DNA of 64,000 nucleotides from Arthrobacter agilis (GCF_030816075.1 NZ_JAUSXO010000001.1:682001-746000), one strand, 5' to 3'; numbered from the stretch's first letter, positions 18,532-27,751 are shown. Numbers and translations: made by a program. The notes: a model not told the origin generated them from the letters alone.

Positions 18532-20106
18532 TCACTGGAGCGTCGCTGGGAGCACCCCGAGCGCCGCGTCGAGCAGCGAGCCGTCCTCCACCAGGAGGCG
18601 GGCGGCCTCGATCTCGGGGGCGAGGTAGCGGTCCGTCCCCGGGCCCTCCACGTCCTGGCGCAGCCGCTGCCGGACGGCCGTGATCGGGGCGGAGCTGCGG
18701 TAGCCGGGTGCTCCGCCGTCGCGCATGTCCAGGCCCCTCGCGGCCGTGAGGATCTCGATGGCGAGCACCCGCGTGAGGCCGTCCACGGCCCTGCGCAGCT
18801 TGAGGCCGGCGGCCCAGCCCATGGAGACGTGGTCCTCCTGCATCGCGGAGGACGGGATGGAGTCCACGGAGGCGGGGTTGGCGAGCCGCTTGAGTTCGGA
18901 CACGATGCCCGCCTGCGTGTACTGGGCGATCATGTGCCCGGAGTCCACGCCGGGATCGTCCGCGAGGAAGGCGTTGAGTCCATGGCTGCGTGCCTTGTCG
19001 AGGAAGCGGTCGGTCCGGCGTTCGCTCATGGAGGCGACGTCGGCGACGGCGATCGCGAGGAAGTCCAGCACGTAGCCCACGGGGGCGCCGTGGAAGTTGC
19101 CGTTCGACTCGATGCGCCCGTCCGGGGTGATCACCGGGTTGTCGATCGCGGAGCCGAGTTCGACGGCGGCCACCGCGTCGGCGTGGGCGAGGGTGCCGCG
19201 TGCCGCGCCGTGCACCTGCGGCGCGCACCGCAGGGAGTAGGCGTCCTGGACGCGCGTGAACCGGTGGCGGCCGGTCTCGGAGGTCAGCTGCTCGCCGATC
19301 AGCGGCGATCCCTCGAGCAGCGCCCGGATGTTCGCGGCCGAGGCCACCTGCCCGGCGTGGGGCCGCAGGGCGTGCAGGTCCTCGGCGAAGACGGCGTCGG
19401 TGCCGAGCAGTCCCTCGACGCTCATGGCGGCGGCGAGGTCCGCCGTCGTCAGGAGGCGGTGGAGGTCGGTCGAGGCGAGGACCAGCATGCCGAGCATGCC
19501 GTCCGTCCCGTTGATGAGGGCCAGGCCCTCCTTCTCGCGCAGTTCCACCGGCGGGATGCCGGCCGCCGCCAGGGCCTCGGCGGCCGGCACGAGCTCCCCG
19601 GCGCCGTTCCGCACCGTGCCCTCGCCCATGAGGGCCAGGGCCACGTGCGAGAGCGGTGCGAGGTCGCCGGAGCAGCCGAGCGACCCGTACTCGCCGACCA
19701 CGGGGGTGATGCCGGCGTTGAGCAGCGCCGCGGCGGTGGAGGCGACGAGGGGGCGCACGCCGGTGCGGCCCGTCGCGAGGGTGGAGAGGCGCCCGAGCAT
19801 GAGGCCCCGCACCACCTCGCGGTCCACCTCCGCGCCGGAGGACGCCGCGTGGCTGCGGATGAGGCTGCGCTGGAGCTGTGTGCGCTGGTCGAGCGGGATG
19901 TGCCGGGTGGCCAGGGCACCGAAGCCGGTGGAGACGCCGTAGTGCGGGGTGCCGTCGTCGACGAGCGCATCGATCACCCGGCGTGACGCCGCCATGGCGT
20001 CGAGGGCCTCGGGGGCCAGCTCGACCCGGGCGTCGTACCGGGTCACGGCGACGACGTCGGCGGGGGAGAGGGGGCCGGTTCCGATGATCACGGAGGGCTG
20101 GGACAC
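18532..20106 (-). CDS. hutH: Histidine ammonia-lyase
   Basis: 524-residue HutH, which deaminates L-histidine to urocanate and ammonia, the first step of histidine utilisation. The MIO prosthetic group forms from the tripeptide at 145-147. Here it is Cys-Ser-Gly (GSLGCSGDLAPLSH), the variant I recall from other actinobacterial HutH proteins, instead of Ala-Ser-Gly. Tyr in YGVSTGFG, the NGTDGMLGML block, ESNGNFHGAPVG and QEDHVSMGW are all present. The GTG start gives the usual length. It is transcribed away from the iclR-hutU-hutF-hutI operon, with the shared control region between them. Confidence 0.97.
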   Translation of the reverse strand: MSQPSVIIGTGPLSPADVVAVTRYDARVELAPEALDAMAASRRVIDALVDDGTPHYGVSTGFGALATRHIPLDQRTQLQRSLIRSHAASSGAEVDREVVRGLMLGRLSTLATGRTGVRPLVASTAAALLNAGITPVVGEYGSLGCSGDLAPLSHVALALMGEGTVRNGAGELVPAAEALAAAGIPPVELREKEGLALINGTDGMLGMLVLASTDLHRLLTTADLAAAMSVEGLLGTDAVFAEDLHALRPHAGQVASAANIRALLEGSPLIGEQLTSETGRHRFTRVQDAYSLRCAPQVHGAARGTLAHADAVAAVELGSAIDNPVITPDGRIESNGNFHGAPVGYVLDFLAIAVADVASMSERRTDRFLDKARSHGLNAFLADDPGVDSGHMIAQYTQAGIVSELKRLANPASVDSIPSSAMQEDHVSMGWAAGLKLRRAVDGLTRVLAIEILTAARGLDMRDGGAPGYRSSAPITAVRQRLRQDVEGPGTDRYLAPEIEAARLLVEDGSLLDAALGVLPATLQ

Positions 20107-20150
20107 GGTCTGCCTCGGTTCCTGCGGTTCTGACCGCTATTGCCATTGAG

Positions 20151-20168
20151 TGGAAAGGACGTTTCAAT
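20151..20168. promoter_or_regulatory. Candidate IclR-type operator between hutH and the hut operon
   Basis: TGGAAA-GGAC-GTTTCAAT forms an imperfect inverted repeat (GAAA/TTTC core). It resembles the TGGAAA-spacer-TTTCCA layout of several IclR-family operators. A second GTGAAAA follows at 20171. It lies in the 102-bp divergent control region, next to a gene for an IclR regulator, and this region is unusually AT-rich for the window. Confidence 0.5.
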
Positions 20169-20208
20169 AAGTGAAAACCACAGCAGGTCCGAACGCAAGG
20201 AGGCGAGC

Positions 20209-20892
20209 ATGGCGGAATCCTCGACCCGCACCGTGGAGCGCGCCCTCGTGCTGCTCGGCGCCGTCTGCGACGCCGGCTCGCTGAGCCTCGCCGACGCGGC
20301 CCGGGAAGCCGACCTGTCGGCGTCCACGGCGCTCCGCCTGCTGCGGACGCTCGAGGGCACGGGCTTCGTGCGGCGCGACCCCCTCGGCGCCTACCGGCCG
20401 GGACTGCGCGTGGTGCAGCTCGGCGCGCAGGCGCTCGGGCACGAGTCGCTCGTCTCCCTCGCCGAACCCGCCCTCGAACGCCTCGTGCGGCAGACGGGCG
20501 AGTCGGCCTACCTCAGCGTCCCCTCGCACGACGGCGAGGGCGTCTACCTCGCCATGCGGGAGGGCACCCACTCGGTCCGCCACGCCAGCTGGGTCGGCCG
20601 CAGCATCCCGCTGGACGGCACCGCCGTCGGCGCCGTCCTCACCGGCGGCCCGCCGACCGGCGGCTTCGTCATCGTCCGCGACGGCATCGAGGCCGACGTC
20701 ACAGCCATCGCCGCGCCGGTCTCGCCCGGCGGAAGGGCGGCCGCAGCCCTCAGCGTCGTCGTCCCCAGCTACCGCATCACCGAGGCCGAGGCCCACCGCA
20801 TCGGGGCGCTCGTCGCGCAGGAGGCGGCCGCGCTCCTGAGCCGGCCGGGTGCACCCGCCATCCCCGAGAACCCACCAGGAGAACCAGCATGA
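20209..20892 (+). CDS. IclR family transcriptional regulator (probable hut regulator)
   Basis: 227 residues. N-terminal winged helix-turn-helix: [15 protein letters not shown], then [20 protein letters not shown], then [15 protein letters not shown]. This is followed by an IclR effector-binding domain with [20 protein letters not shown] and [11 protein letters not shown]. The start is ATG 20209 with a ribosome binding site AAGGAGG; the upstream in-frame ATG 20140 lies inside the presumed operator. The stop overlaps the hutU start (ATGA), so it is translationally coupled to the pathway it probably controls. The inducer is likely urocanate or histidine by analogy, but this is not shown. At the effector end the protein is slightly shorter than usual. 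Confidence 0.88.
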   Translation: MAESSTRTVERALVLLGAVCDAGSLSLADAAREADLSASTALRLLRTLEGTGFVRRDPLGAYRPGLRVVQLGAQALGHESLVSLAEPALERLVRQTGESAYLSVPSHDGEGVYLAMREGTHSVRHASWVGRSIPLDGTAVGAVLTGGPPTGGFVIVRDGIEADVTAIAAPVSPGGRAAAALSVVVPSYRITEAEAHRIGALVAQEAAALLSRPGAPAIPENPPGEPA

Positions 20893-22565
20893 CGAGCGTC
20901 CCCAGCGCCACCCACGATCCGTCCCGCTCCATCCGCGCAGCCCGCGGCACGCGCCTGACCGCGAAGAGCTGGCAGACGGAGGCACCGCTGCGCATGCTCA
21001 TGAACAACCTCGACCCCGAGGTGGCCGAGCGGCCCGAGGACCTCGTGGTCTACGGGGGCACGGGCCGCGCGGCGCGCAGCTGGGCGGCGTACGACGCGAT
21101 CGTCCGCACGCTGGAGACCCTCGAGGACGACGAGACCCTGCTCGTGCAGTCCGGCAAACCCGTCGGCGTGTTCCGCACCAACCCGTGGGCACCGCGCGTG
21201 CTGCTCGCCAACTCCAACCTCGTGGGCGACTGGGCCACCTGGCCGGAGTTCCGCCGCCTCGAAGCCGAGGGCCTCATGATGTACGGGCAGATGACGGCGG
21301 GCTCCTGGATCTACATCGGCACGCAGGGCATCCTCCAGGGGACGTTCGAGACGTTCGCCGCCATCGCCCGCAAGCGGTTCGGCGGCACCCTCGCCGGCAC
21401 CCTGACGCTCACCGCGGGCTGCGGCGGCATGGGCGGTGCCCAGCCGCTCGCCGTCACGCTCAACGGCGGGGCCGTCCTCATCGTCGACGTCAGCGAGGCG
21501 CGCCTGCGCCGCCGCGTCGCCAAGCGGTACCTGGACACCGTCGCGGACACGCTCGACGACGCCGTCGCGCAGGTCCTCGCGGCGAAGCACGGCAAGCGCG
21601 CCCTGTCCGTGGGTGTCGTCGGCAATGCCGCGACCGTCTTCCCGGAACTGCTGCGGCGCGGGCTCGACGTCGACATCGTCACCGACCAGACGTCCGCCCA
21701 CGACCCGCTCAGCTACCTGCCCGAGGGGATCGCCCCCGACGAGTGGGAGCAGGAGGCCGCGGCCGACCCCGACGGCTTCACCAAGAAGGCGCAGGCCTCC
21801 ATGGCGCTGCATGTCGAGGCGATGGTCGGCTTCCTCGACGCCGGCGCGGAGGTCTTCGACTACGGCAACTCCATCCGCGACGAGGCCCGCACGGGCGGCT
21901 TCGGCCGGGCGTTCGACGTGCCCGGCTTCGTCCCCGCCTACATCCGCCCGCTCTTCTGCGAGGGGCTGGGCCCGTTCCGCTGGGTGGCGCTCTCGGGGGA
22001 TCCCGCGGACATCGCCGTCACGGACGCCGCCCTCAAGGACCTGTTCCCGGACAACGGGCACCTGCACCGCTGGCTCGACGCCGCCGCCGAGCACGTGGAG
22101 TTCGAGGGCCTGCCCGCACGGATCTGCTGGCTCGGTTACGGGGACCGCGCGAAGGCGGGACTGCTCTTCAACCGGCTCGTGGCCGAGGGGAAGGTGTCCG
22201 CGCCGATCGTCATCGGCCGCGACCACCTCGACTCGGGCTCCGTCGCCTCGCCCTACCGCGAGACCGAGGCCATGGCCGACGGCTCGGACGCCGTCGCCGA
22301 CTGGCCGCTCCTGAACGCGCTGCTGAACACCTCCTCCGGCGCCACCTGGGTGTCCATCCACCACGGCGGCGGCGTCGGCATCGGCCGGTCCATCCACGCC
22401 GGGCAGGTCTCGGTGGCCGACGGGACCGACCTCGCCGCCCAGAAGCTCGAACGCCTCCTCACGAACGATCCGGGGATGGGCGTCATCCGCCACGTCGACG
22501 CCGGCTACGACCGCGCCCGCGAGGTCGCCGCCGAGCGCGGGGTGCGCATCCCCATGCAATCCTGA
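20889..22565 (+). CDS. hutU: Urocanate hydratase
   Basis: 558-residue urocanase, converting urocanate to 4-imidazolone-5-propionate with tightly bound NAD+. Family landmarks are plain: [48 protein letters not shown], the NAD-binding region [16 protein letters not shown] with its conserved GCGGMGGAQ, and [16 protein letters not shown]. The length is normal. It starts within the stop codon of the regulator gene. A 50-bp gap separates it from the M20 amidohydrolase gene. Confidence 0.98.
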   Translation: MTSVPSATHDPSRSIRAARGTRLTAKSWQTEAPLRMLMNNLDPEVAERPEDLVVYGGTGRAARSWAAYDAIVRTLETLEDDETLLVQSGKPVGVFRTNPWAPRVLLANSNLVGDWATWPEFRRLEAEGLMMYGQMTAGSWIYIGTQGILQGTFETFAAIARKRFGGTLAGTLTLTAGCGGMGGAQPLAVTLNGGAVLIVDVSEARLRRRVAKRYLDTVADTLDDAVAQVLAAKHGKRALSVGVVGNAATVFPELLRRGLDVDIVTDQTSAHDPLSYLPEGIAPDEWEQEAAADPDGFTKKAQASMALHVEAMVGFLDAGAEVFDYGNSIRDEARTGGFGRAFDVPGFVPAYIRPLFCEGLGPFRWVALSGDPADIAVTDAALKDLFPDNGHLHRWLDAAAEHVEFEGLPARICWLGYGDRAKAGLLFNRLVAEGKVSAPIVIGRDHLDSGSVASPYRETEAMADGSDAVADWPLLNALLNTSSGATWVSIHHGGGVGIGRSIHAGQVSVADGTDLAAQKLERLLTNDPGMGVIRHVDAGYDRAREVAAERGVRIPMQS

Positions 22566-22615
22566 ACAGACGGCAGCAGACCGTTCCAGCCCGTCCAGAC
22601 CACCGGAAGGCACCC

Positions 22616-23833
22616 GTGCAGACCGTATCCTCAGTCCTCGACTCCATCAGCGACGTGGGCCGCGACGCCACCCGCGGAGGCTACTCGCGCGGCGTGTTCA
22701 CCTCCCCGGAACTGTCGCTGCGCGAGTGGTTCTCCACGGAGGCCACCGCCCGCGGGCTGTCGGTCGAGACCGACCGGAACGGCATCCTCTGGGCATGGTG
22801 GGACGCGACGGACAGCCGCGACGGCGCCCTCGTCACCGGCAGCCACCTCGACTCGGTACCCGGCGGCGGCGCCTTCGACGGCCCGCTCGGCGTGGCCTCC
22901 GCGCTCGTCGCCGTCGACCTGCTGCGGGAGCGCGGCGTCCGGCCGAACCGCTCGCTCGCGGTCACGGTGTTCCCCGAGGAGGAGGGCTCCCGCTTCGGCG
23001 TCTCCTGCCTCGGCTCCCGCCTGCTCACCGGGACGCTCGACCCGGACCGGGTGCGCGCCCTCACGGACGCCGACGGCACCACCTTCGCCGACGCCGCCCG
23101 CGCCGCGGGCCTCGACCCCACGCACCTCGGCCGCGACGAGCAGGCGATCCGCCGCATCGGCGACTTCGTGGAACTGCACGTGGAGCAGGGGCGCGGACTG
23201 ATCGACCTCGACGCCGCCGTCGCCATCGGCTCCACGATGCTCGGCCACGGCCGCTGGCGCCTGTCCATCACCGGCCAGGGCAACCACGCCGGCACCACGC
23301 TCATGGCGGACCGCGCCGACCCCATGATCGCCGCCGCCCAGGTGGTCCTCGCAGCCCGGAAGATCGCTGCCGAGCAGGACGGCGCCCGCGCCACCGTCGG
23401 ACGCCTGCAGCCCGTGCCCGGCGGCACGAACGTCATCGCCTCCCGCGTGGACCTCTGGCTCGACGTCCGCCACGAGGAGGACGCCGTGACGGCGTCGCTC
23501 ATCGAGAGGATCCACGGCCAGGCCCAGAAGATCTGCGCCTTCGAGGGGTGCCGGGCCACCCTCACGGAGGAGTCCCGCAGCGGCACCGTCCACTTCGACG
23601 GCGCACTGCAGCGCACGCTCGGCCTCGCCCTCGGTCGCTCCTTCCCCGGCACGCCCACGCTGCCCACGGGTGCCGGACACGACGCCGGCATCCTCGGCAC
23701 CGTCGCGCCGACCGCCATGCTGTTCGTCCGGAACCCCACCGGCATCAGCCACTCGCCCGAGGAGTTCGTGGAGCGCGACGACGCCGACGCCGGGGCGACC
23801 GCGCTCGCGGACGTCCTCGAAGACCTGCTGTGA
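22616..23833 (+). CDS. M20 amidohydrolase (allantoate/carbamoyl-amino-acid type) in the hut operon
   Basis: 405-residue dinuclear-metal amidohydrolase of the M20 allantoate amidohydrolase/beta-ureidopropionase/N-carbamoyl-L-amino-acid hydrolase group. Metal ligands are visible: His77 (TGSHLDSV), Asp88 (GGAFDGPLG), Glu122 of EEEG, His188 (ELHVEQG) and His379 (GISHSPEEF). The substrate-carboxylate contact block GQGNHAGTTLMADR is present. The GTG start follows GGAAGG. Its stop overlaps the hutF start. HutF makes N-formyl-L-glutamate, and no HutG deformylase is present in the cluster, so I infer that this enzyme hydrolyses N-formylglutamate (or formiminoglutamate). The family fold fits; the substrate is an inference from context. 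Confidence 0.85.
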   Translation: MQTVSSVLDSISDVGRDATRGGYSRGVFTSPELSLREWFSTEATARGLSVETDRNGILWAWWDATDSRDGALVTGSHLDSVPGGGAFDGPLGVASALVAVDLLRERGVRPNRSLAVTVFPEEEGSRFGVSCLGSRLLTGTLDPDRVRALTDADGTTFADAARAAGLDPTHLGRDEQAIRRIGDFVELHVEQGRGLIDLDAAVAIGSTMLGHGRWRLSITGQGNHAGTTLMADRADPMIAAAQVVLAARKIAAEQDGARATVGRLQPVPGGTNVIASRVDLWLDVRHEEDAVTASLIERIHGQAQKICAFEGCRATLTEESRSGTVHFDGALQRTLGLALGRSFPGTPTLPTGAGHDAGILGTVAPTAMLFVRNPTGISHSPEEFVERDDADAGATALADVLEDLL

Positions 23834-25260
23834 CCGGGCCCGCCCGCGCCGTCTGGTGCGAGTCCGCCTGGCTGGGAGCCGGCGGCGTGGCGGACGCGGT
23901 CCGCGTGGAGGTCGACGACGCCGGGATGGTGGTCGGCGTCCTCCCGGGCGTCCCCGCACAGGACGGCGACGCCGTCCTCTCCGGCGTGGCCTTCCCCGGC
24001 GCCGCCAACGCGCATTCGCACGCGTTCCACCGCGCCCTGCGCGGCCGCACCCACGACGGCGGCGGGACGTTCTGGACGTGGCGGGAGACGATGTACCGTG
24101 CGGCCGCAGCCCTGACCCCCGAGCTCTACGAGGAGCTCGCGACGGCCGTGTACGCGGAGATGGTCACGGTCGGCTGGACGAGCGTCGCCGAATTCCACTA
24201 CGTCCACCACCGCCCCGACGGCACGCCGTACGGACAGGGCGACGGACAGGGCGACGGCCACGGGCCGCACGCCATGGAACTGGCCCTCGCCCGGGCGGCC
24301 GTCCGCGCCGGTATCCGGCTGACGCTGCTCGACACCTGCTACCTCGCCGGCGGCTTCGGGGCACCGCTCGAGGCGGGCCAGCGACGCTTCTCGGACGGCA
24401 CCGCCGAGCGTTGGCTGGCACGGCTCGCCTCGCTGCGTGCCGCCGTCGCGGCGCTCCACCCGGCGCACCAGGTGTCCGTCGGCGCTGCCATCCACTCCGT
24501 GCGCGCAGTACCGGAACGGGACCTGGCGGTCATCGCCGCGCAGCTGCCCCCCGGGCTGCCCCTGCACGTCCACCTCTCCGAGCAGCCCGCGGAGAACGAG
24601 GACTGCCTGCGCGCCACCGGCCGCACACCCACCGCGCTGCTCGCCGCCCACGGGCTCGTCGGGGGCCGGCTGTCCGCCGTCCACGCGACCCACGTCAGCG
24701 CACCGGACATCGGCGTGCTCGCCGCTGCCGGCGCCGCCGTCGTCCTCTGTCCCACCACCGAGGCGGATCTCGCGGACGGCATCGGACCGGCGGGGGGGTT
24801 CCGGGCGGCGGGGGTGACGCTCGCCCTCGGCAGCGACCAGCACGCCTCCCTCGACCCCTGGCTCGAGATGCGGGCCCTCGAGCACGGGGAGCGGCTGCGC
24901 ACCGGACGGCGGGGCCACTTCGCTCCCGAGGAGCTGCACGGCATCGCCTCGCTCGGAGGAGCCGCGGCGCAGGGCCGCCGCGGGGCAGGCTTCCGTCCGG
25001 GCTGCGCCGCGGACTTCATGGCCGTCGATCCGGGCAGCGCCCGCACGGCGGGATCCTCCCGGGAGCAGCTCGCCTACACCGCGACCGGGCAGGACGTCAC
25101 CGGCGTCGTCGTCGGGGGAGTCCCGGTGGCCCGCGACGGCGTCCACACCCGGCTCGGTGCACCCGGGCCCCTGCTCGCCGGGGCCATCGCCCGCCTGGAC
25201 GCGGCGTCCGTCCCCGCCACGGACGGGGCGGCGGCCCCCGCACACCAGGGGAGCTCCTGA
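23830..25260 (+). CDS. hutF: Formimidoylglutamate deiminase
   Basis: 476-residue amidohydrolase-superfamily enzyme converting N-formimino-L-glutamate to N-formyl-L-glutamate plus ammonia. Metal site residues: His62/His64 in GAANAHSHAFHRALRG, the later LHVHLSEQPAENEDC (His) and SDQHASLDPWLEMR (Asp). The long LRGRTHDGGGTFWTWRETMY segment is typical of HutF. The GTG start overlaps the preceding stop (GTGA). A small GQGDGQGDG insertion near residue 136 comes from a 12-bp duplication at about 24234-24257. Its presence shows the deiminase branch of histidine catabolism rather than direct formiminoglutamase. Confidence 0.94.
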   Translation: MTGPARAVWCESAWLGAGGVADAVRVEVDDAGMVVGVLPGVPAQDGDAVLSGVAFPGAANAHSHAFHRALRGRTHDGGGTFWTWRETMYRAAAALTPELYEELATAVYAEMVTVGWTSVAEFHYVHHRPDGTPYGQGDGQGDGHGPHAMELALARAAVRAGIRLTLLDTCYLAGGFGAPLEAGQRRFSDGTAERWLARLASLRAAVAALHPAHQVSVGAAIHSVRAVPERDLAVIAAQLPPGLPLHVHLSEQPAENEDCLRATGRTPTALLAAHGLVGGRLSAVHATHVSAPDIGVLAAAGAAVVLCPTTEADLADGIGPAGGFRAAGVTLALGSDQHASLDPWLEMRALEHGERLRTGRRGHFAPEELHGIASLGGAAAQGRRGAGFRPGCAADFMAVDPGSARTAGSSREQLAYTATGQDVTGVVVGGVPVARDGVHTRLGAPGPLLAGAIARLDAASVPATDGAAAPAHQGSS

Positions 25261-26462
25261 TGTCCGTCCTCATCACGAACATCGGCGAGCTCACCACGCA
25301 GGACACCGACGCGGCGGTCCTCCGCGGCGCCGCCGTGGTGCTCGAGGGGGAGCGCGTCAGCTGGATCGGTCCGGCCGCGGCCGCCCCCGCGGCGGACGAG
25401 GCGTACGACGCCGGGGGCCGCGCCGGCCTGCCGGGCTGGGTCGACAGCCACACCCACCTCGTGTTCGCGGGCGACCGGACGACCGAGTTCGAGGCACGTA
25501 TGGCGGGGCAGGAGTACGCGGCGGGCGGCATCGCGGTGACCGTCCGGGCGACACGCGCCGCCGGCGACTACGACCTCATGCGGCTGCTCCTCGCCCGCGT
25601 CGCGGAGGCCGCGGCGGGCGGGACCACCTACCTCGAGACGAAGACGGGCTACGGGCTCGACGTCGCCCACGAGGCCCGCAGCGCCCGCCTGGCCGCCGGC
25701 GCCGTGGACGAGGTCACCTATCTCGGCGCGCACCTCGTGCCGGAGGGCTGGGACGCCGACGCCTACACGGACCTCGTCGCCGGGCCCATGCTCGACGCCG
25801 TGCTGCCCCACGTCCGCTGGGCCGACGTCTTCTGCGAGACGGGGGCGTTCACCCGGGACCAGTCGCGCCACGTGCTCGAGGCCTGCGCCGCGGCCGGGCT
25901 CGGCCTGCGCGTCCACGGGAACCAGCTGGGCCCGGGCGACGGCGTCGCGCTCGCCGTCGAGTTCGGCGCCGCCAGCGTGGACCACGTCAATCACCTGTCC
26001 GAGGGCGACGTCGAGGCGCTCGCCGGCACCTGGACCGGTTTCGCCGGGGACGGCACGCCCGGCACCGTCGCCACGTGCCTGCCCGCCTGCGACCTCTCCA
26101 CGCGCCAGCCCTTCCCGCCCGCCCGGAGACTGCTCGACGCCGGTGTACAGGTGGCCCTGGCCAGCAACTGCAATCCGGGGACCTCCTACACGAGCTCCAT
26201 GGGCTTCTGCGTCGCCACCGCCGTGCTGCAGATGGGCCTCACCGTGCACGAGGCCGTCCGCGCCGCGACCTACGGCGGGGCGCTCGCCCTGCGCCGCCAC
26301 ACCGGCGACGACGCGGACGGCCGGCGCGCCGTCGGATCCCTCGCCGTCGGGCACCGGGCCGACCTGCAGCTGCTGGACGCGCCGTCGGCCACGCACCTCG
26401 CCTACCGCCCGGGGATGCCGCTCGTGCACGCCGTCTGGAAGGCCGGCCGCCGCGTGCGGTAG
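25260..26462 (+). CDS. hutI: Imidazolonepropionase
   Basis: 400-residue amidohydrolase opening the imidazolone ring to N-formimino-L-glutamate. The zinc-binding HTH is in GWVDSHTHLVFAGDRTTEF. Further landmarks are EVTYLGAHLVPEG, LRVHGNQLGPGDGV, DHVNHLSEGDVEA and ALASNCNPGTSYTSSMGF with the conserved Asn-Pro-Gly. The ATG shares one base with the hutF stop. It closes the hut operon. Order in the operon (U, M20, F, I) does not follow the reaction order (H, U, I, F, deformylation). Confidence 0.97.
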   Translation: MSVLITNIGELTTQDTDAAVLRGAAVVLEGERVSWIGPAAAAPAADEAYDAGGRAGLPGWVDSHTHLVFAGDRTTEFEARMAGQEYAAGGIAVTVRATRAAGDYDLMRLLLARVAEAAAGGTTYLETKTGYGLDVAHEARSARLAAGAVDEVTYLGAHLVPEGWDADAYTDLVAGPMLDAVLPHVRWADVFCETGAFTRDQSRHVLEACAAAGLGLRVHGNQLGPGDGVALAVEFGAASVDHVNHLSEGDVEALAGTWTGFAGDGTPGTVATCLPACDLSTRQPFPPARRLLDAGVQVALASNCNPGTSYTSSMGFCVATAVLQMGLTVHEAVRAATYGGALALRRHTGDDADGRRAVGSLAVGHRADLQLLDAPSATHLAYRPGMPLVHAVWKAGRRVR

Positions 26463-26521
26463 ACCCGCCGGGCACGGAGCTCCGACTGGGAATCCCCGGC
26501 GGCCGCTGCGAGGATAGCGCC

Positions 26522-27322
26522 ATGCCTGCAGAACACGCCGCCGCGTCGACCGCCGACCGCCCCCAGCCCGACGCCGCGGCACGGAAGCGGCGCATCACGG
26601 CGGAGGTGCTGATCGTCTTCGGGCTCTCGCTCGGCCAGTCCGGGGTGTACGCGGTGGTGAACCTGGCGGAGAAGCTCTCGCGGGGGCCGCTCGCGGGGCA
26701 GACCACCACCCTGAACCCGGTGCTCAACGACCGGCCGTCCTTCGACCTCACCTACCAGCTGCTGGACATCCTCTTCGCGCTCGTCCCGGTGGCGCTCGTC
26801 CTGTTCCTGCTCGGCGGGCACGGCGTCTCGGCTTTCCGCCGGCTCGGCTTCACCTTCGAGAAGCCCCTGCGCACGGTGGGCTTCGGTGTGGGCCTGGCGC
26901 TCGTCATCGGCGTCGGCACCCTGGGCGTGTATGCCGGCGGGCGCGCCCTCGGCATCACGACGGCGCTGGTGCCCGCCGCGCTCGACTCCTACTGGTGGAC
27001 CGTCCCGGTGCTCGTCCTGTCCGCGGTACGGCACGCCGTGCTCGAGGAGGTCATCGTGGTGGGCTACCTCTTCATCCGGCTGCGGGAACTCGGCTGGTCC
27101 ACCCCGGCCATCGTCCTCACGAGCGCACTGGTGCGCGGCAGCTACCACCTCTACCAGGGGTTCGGCCCGTTCATCGGGAACGTGCTCATGGGCCTGCTGT
27201 TCGCGTGGTTCTACACGCGGACCCGGAGGGTCATGCCGCTGGTCGTCGCGCATGCGCTCATCGACACCACGGGGTTCGTCGGATTCGCGCTCCTCGGGCC
27301 CGCCATCGGCATCGGCGGATGA
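26522..27322 (+). CDS. CPBP family intramembrane metalloprotease
   Basis: 266 residues with seven or eight hydrophobic segments. The CPBP (Abi/CAAX-protease-like) motifs are partly preserved: motif 1 is LEEVIVVGYLFIRL, where the usual EExxxR has Val in place of Arg; motif 2 is RGSYHLYQGFGPF (His); motif 3 is VVAHALIDTTGF (HxxxD). The Glu pair and two His residues that would form the active site remain. A hexamer GAGGAT lies 5 bases before the ATG, which suggests a leaderless start. Substrate unknown; self-immunity or prenyl-protein processing roles are known for other family members only. Confidence 0.85.
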   Translation: MPAEHAAASTADRPQPDAAARKRRITAEVLIVFGLSLGQSGVYAVVNLAEKLSRGPLAGQTTTLNPVLNDRPSFDLTYQLLDILFALVPVALVLFLLGGHGVSAFRRLGFTFEKPLRTVGFGVGLALVIGVGTLGVYAGGRALGITTALVPAALDSYWWTVPVLVLSAVRHAVLEEVIVVGYLFIRLRELGWSTPAIVLTSALVRGSYHLYQGFGPFIGNVLMGLLFAWFYTRTRRVMPLVVAHALIDTTGFVGFALLGPAIGIGG

Positions 27323-27323
27323 C

Positions 27324-27337
27324 CAAGGACAGCCTTG
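27324..27337. promoter_or_regulatory. AGG-N4-CCT palindrome upstream of the DUF1540 gene
   Basis: CAAGG-ACAG-CCTTG is a perfect 5-4-5 inverted repeat beginning just after the CPBP stop codon. It shares the AGG-N4-CCT core of the iron-box-like sites at 18512 and 28544. It could equally be a short terminator hairpin for the upstream gene. Confidence 0.35.
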
Positions 27338-27463
27338 CTTTGCTTCTTTGCGCGCACGAATCGTGACTAAATTATCGGGTGATCGCGGTGCTACAGTGAC
27401 TTCATTCACGGAATTGAACCGCGGTTCCAGCCGGGCCGCTACGGATGTGAACCAGGAGGAACG

Positions 27464-27751
27464 ATGAGCGTCGTCACGAGTGTCTCCGAGTGCAGTGTCC
27501 ACAACTGCTCGTTCAACCACGACGGCTGTACGGCCGTCGCCATCACGGTGTCCGGGTCCGAGGAGCACGCGTCCTGCGCCACGTTCATCGACACGTCCGT
27601 CAGCGGTGGCCTGCCGAAGATGCTGGCCCACGTCGGCGCCTGCCAGCGTGCGGAATGCTCCTTCAACCACGACCTGCTGTGCAGCGCCCCCGCCGTCAAG
27701 GTGGGCCCCGGCGCCGAGGCCGCCGACTGCCTCACCTACACCCACGCCTGA
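27464..27751 (+). CDS. Small protein with two DUF1540 domains
   Basis: 95 residues made of two DUF1540 units. The first runs CSVHNCSFNHDGCTAVAITV with a fourth cysteine in HASCATF. The second runs CQRAECSFNHDLLCSAPAV with AADCLTY. Each unit has four cysteines with identical C-x4-C-x-FN-x4-5-C spacing, which suggests a small metal-binding knot. The family has no established function. The ATG has a strong AGGAGGA ribosome binding site. The upstream 140 bp are AT-rich (GACTAAATTATC near 27364), consistent with a good promoter. Confidence 0.85.
   Translation: MSVVTSVSECSVHNCSFNHDGCTAVAITVSGSEEHASCATFIDTSVSGGLPKMLAHVGACQRAECSFNHDLLCSAPAVKVGPGAEAADCLTYTHA

Noticed and set aside
18532-20106. HutH with Cys-Ser-Gly instead of Ala-Ser-Gly at the MIO site
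   Set aside because: At first striking, but I recall the same CSG in HutH of other actinobacteria (Streptomyces), so it is a lineage feature and not a defect.
22681-25245. Minus-strand open frame of 854 codons opposite the M20 gene and hutF
   Set aside because: Shadow of the hut operon; no motif, no ribosome binding site, and the plus-strand genes have intact catalytic residues.
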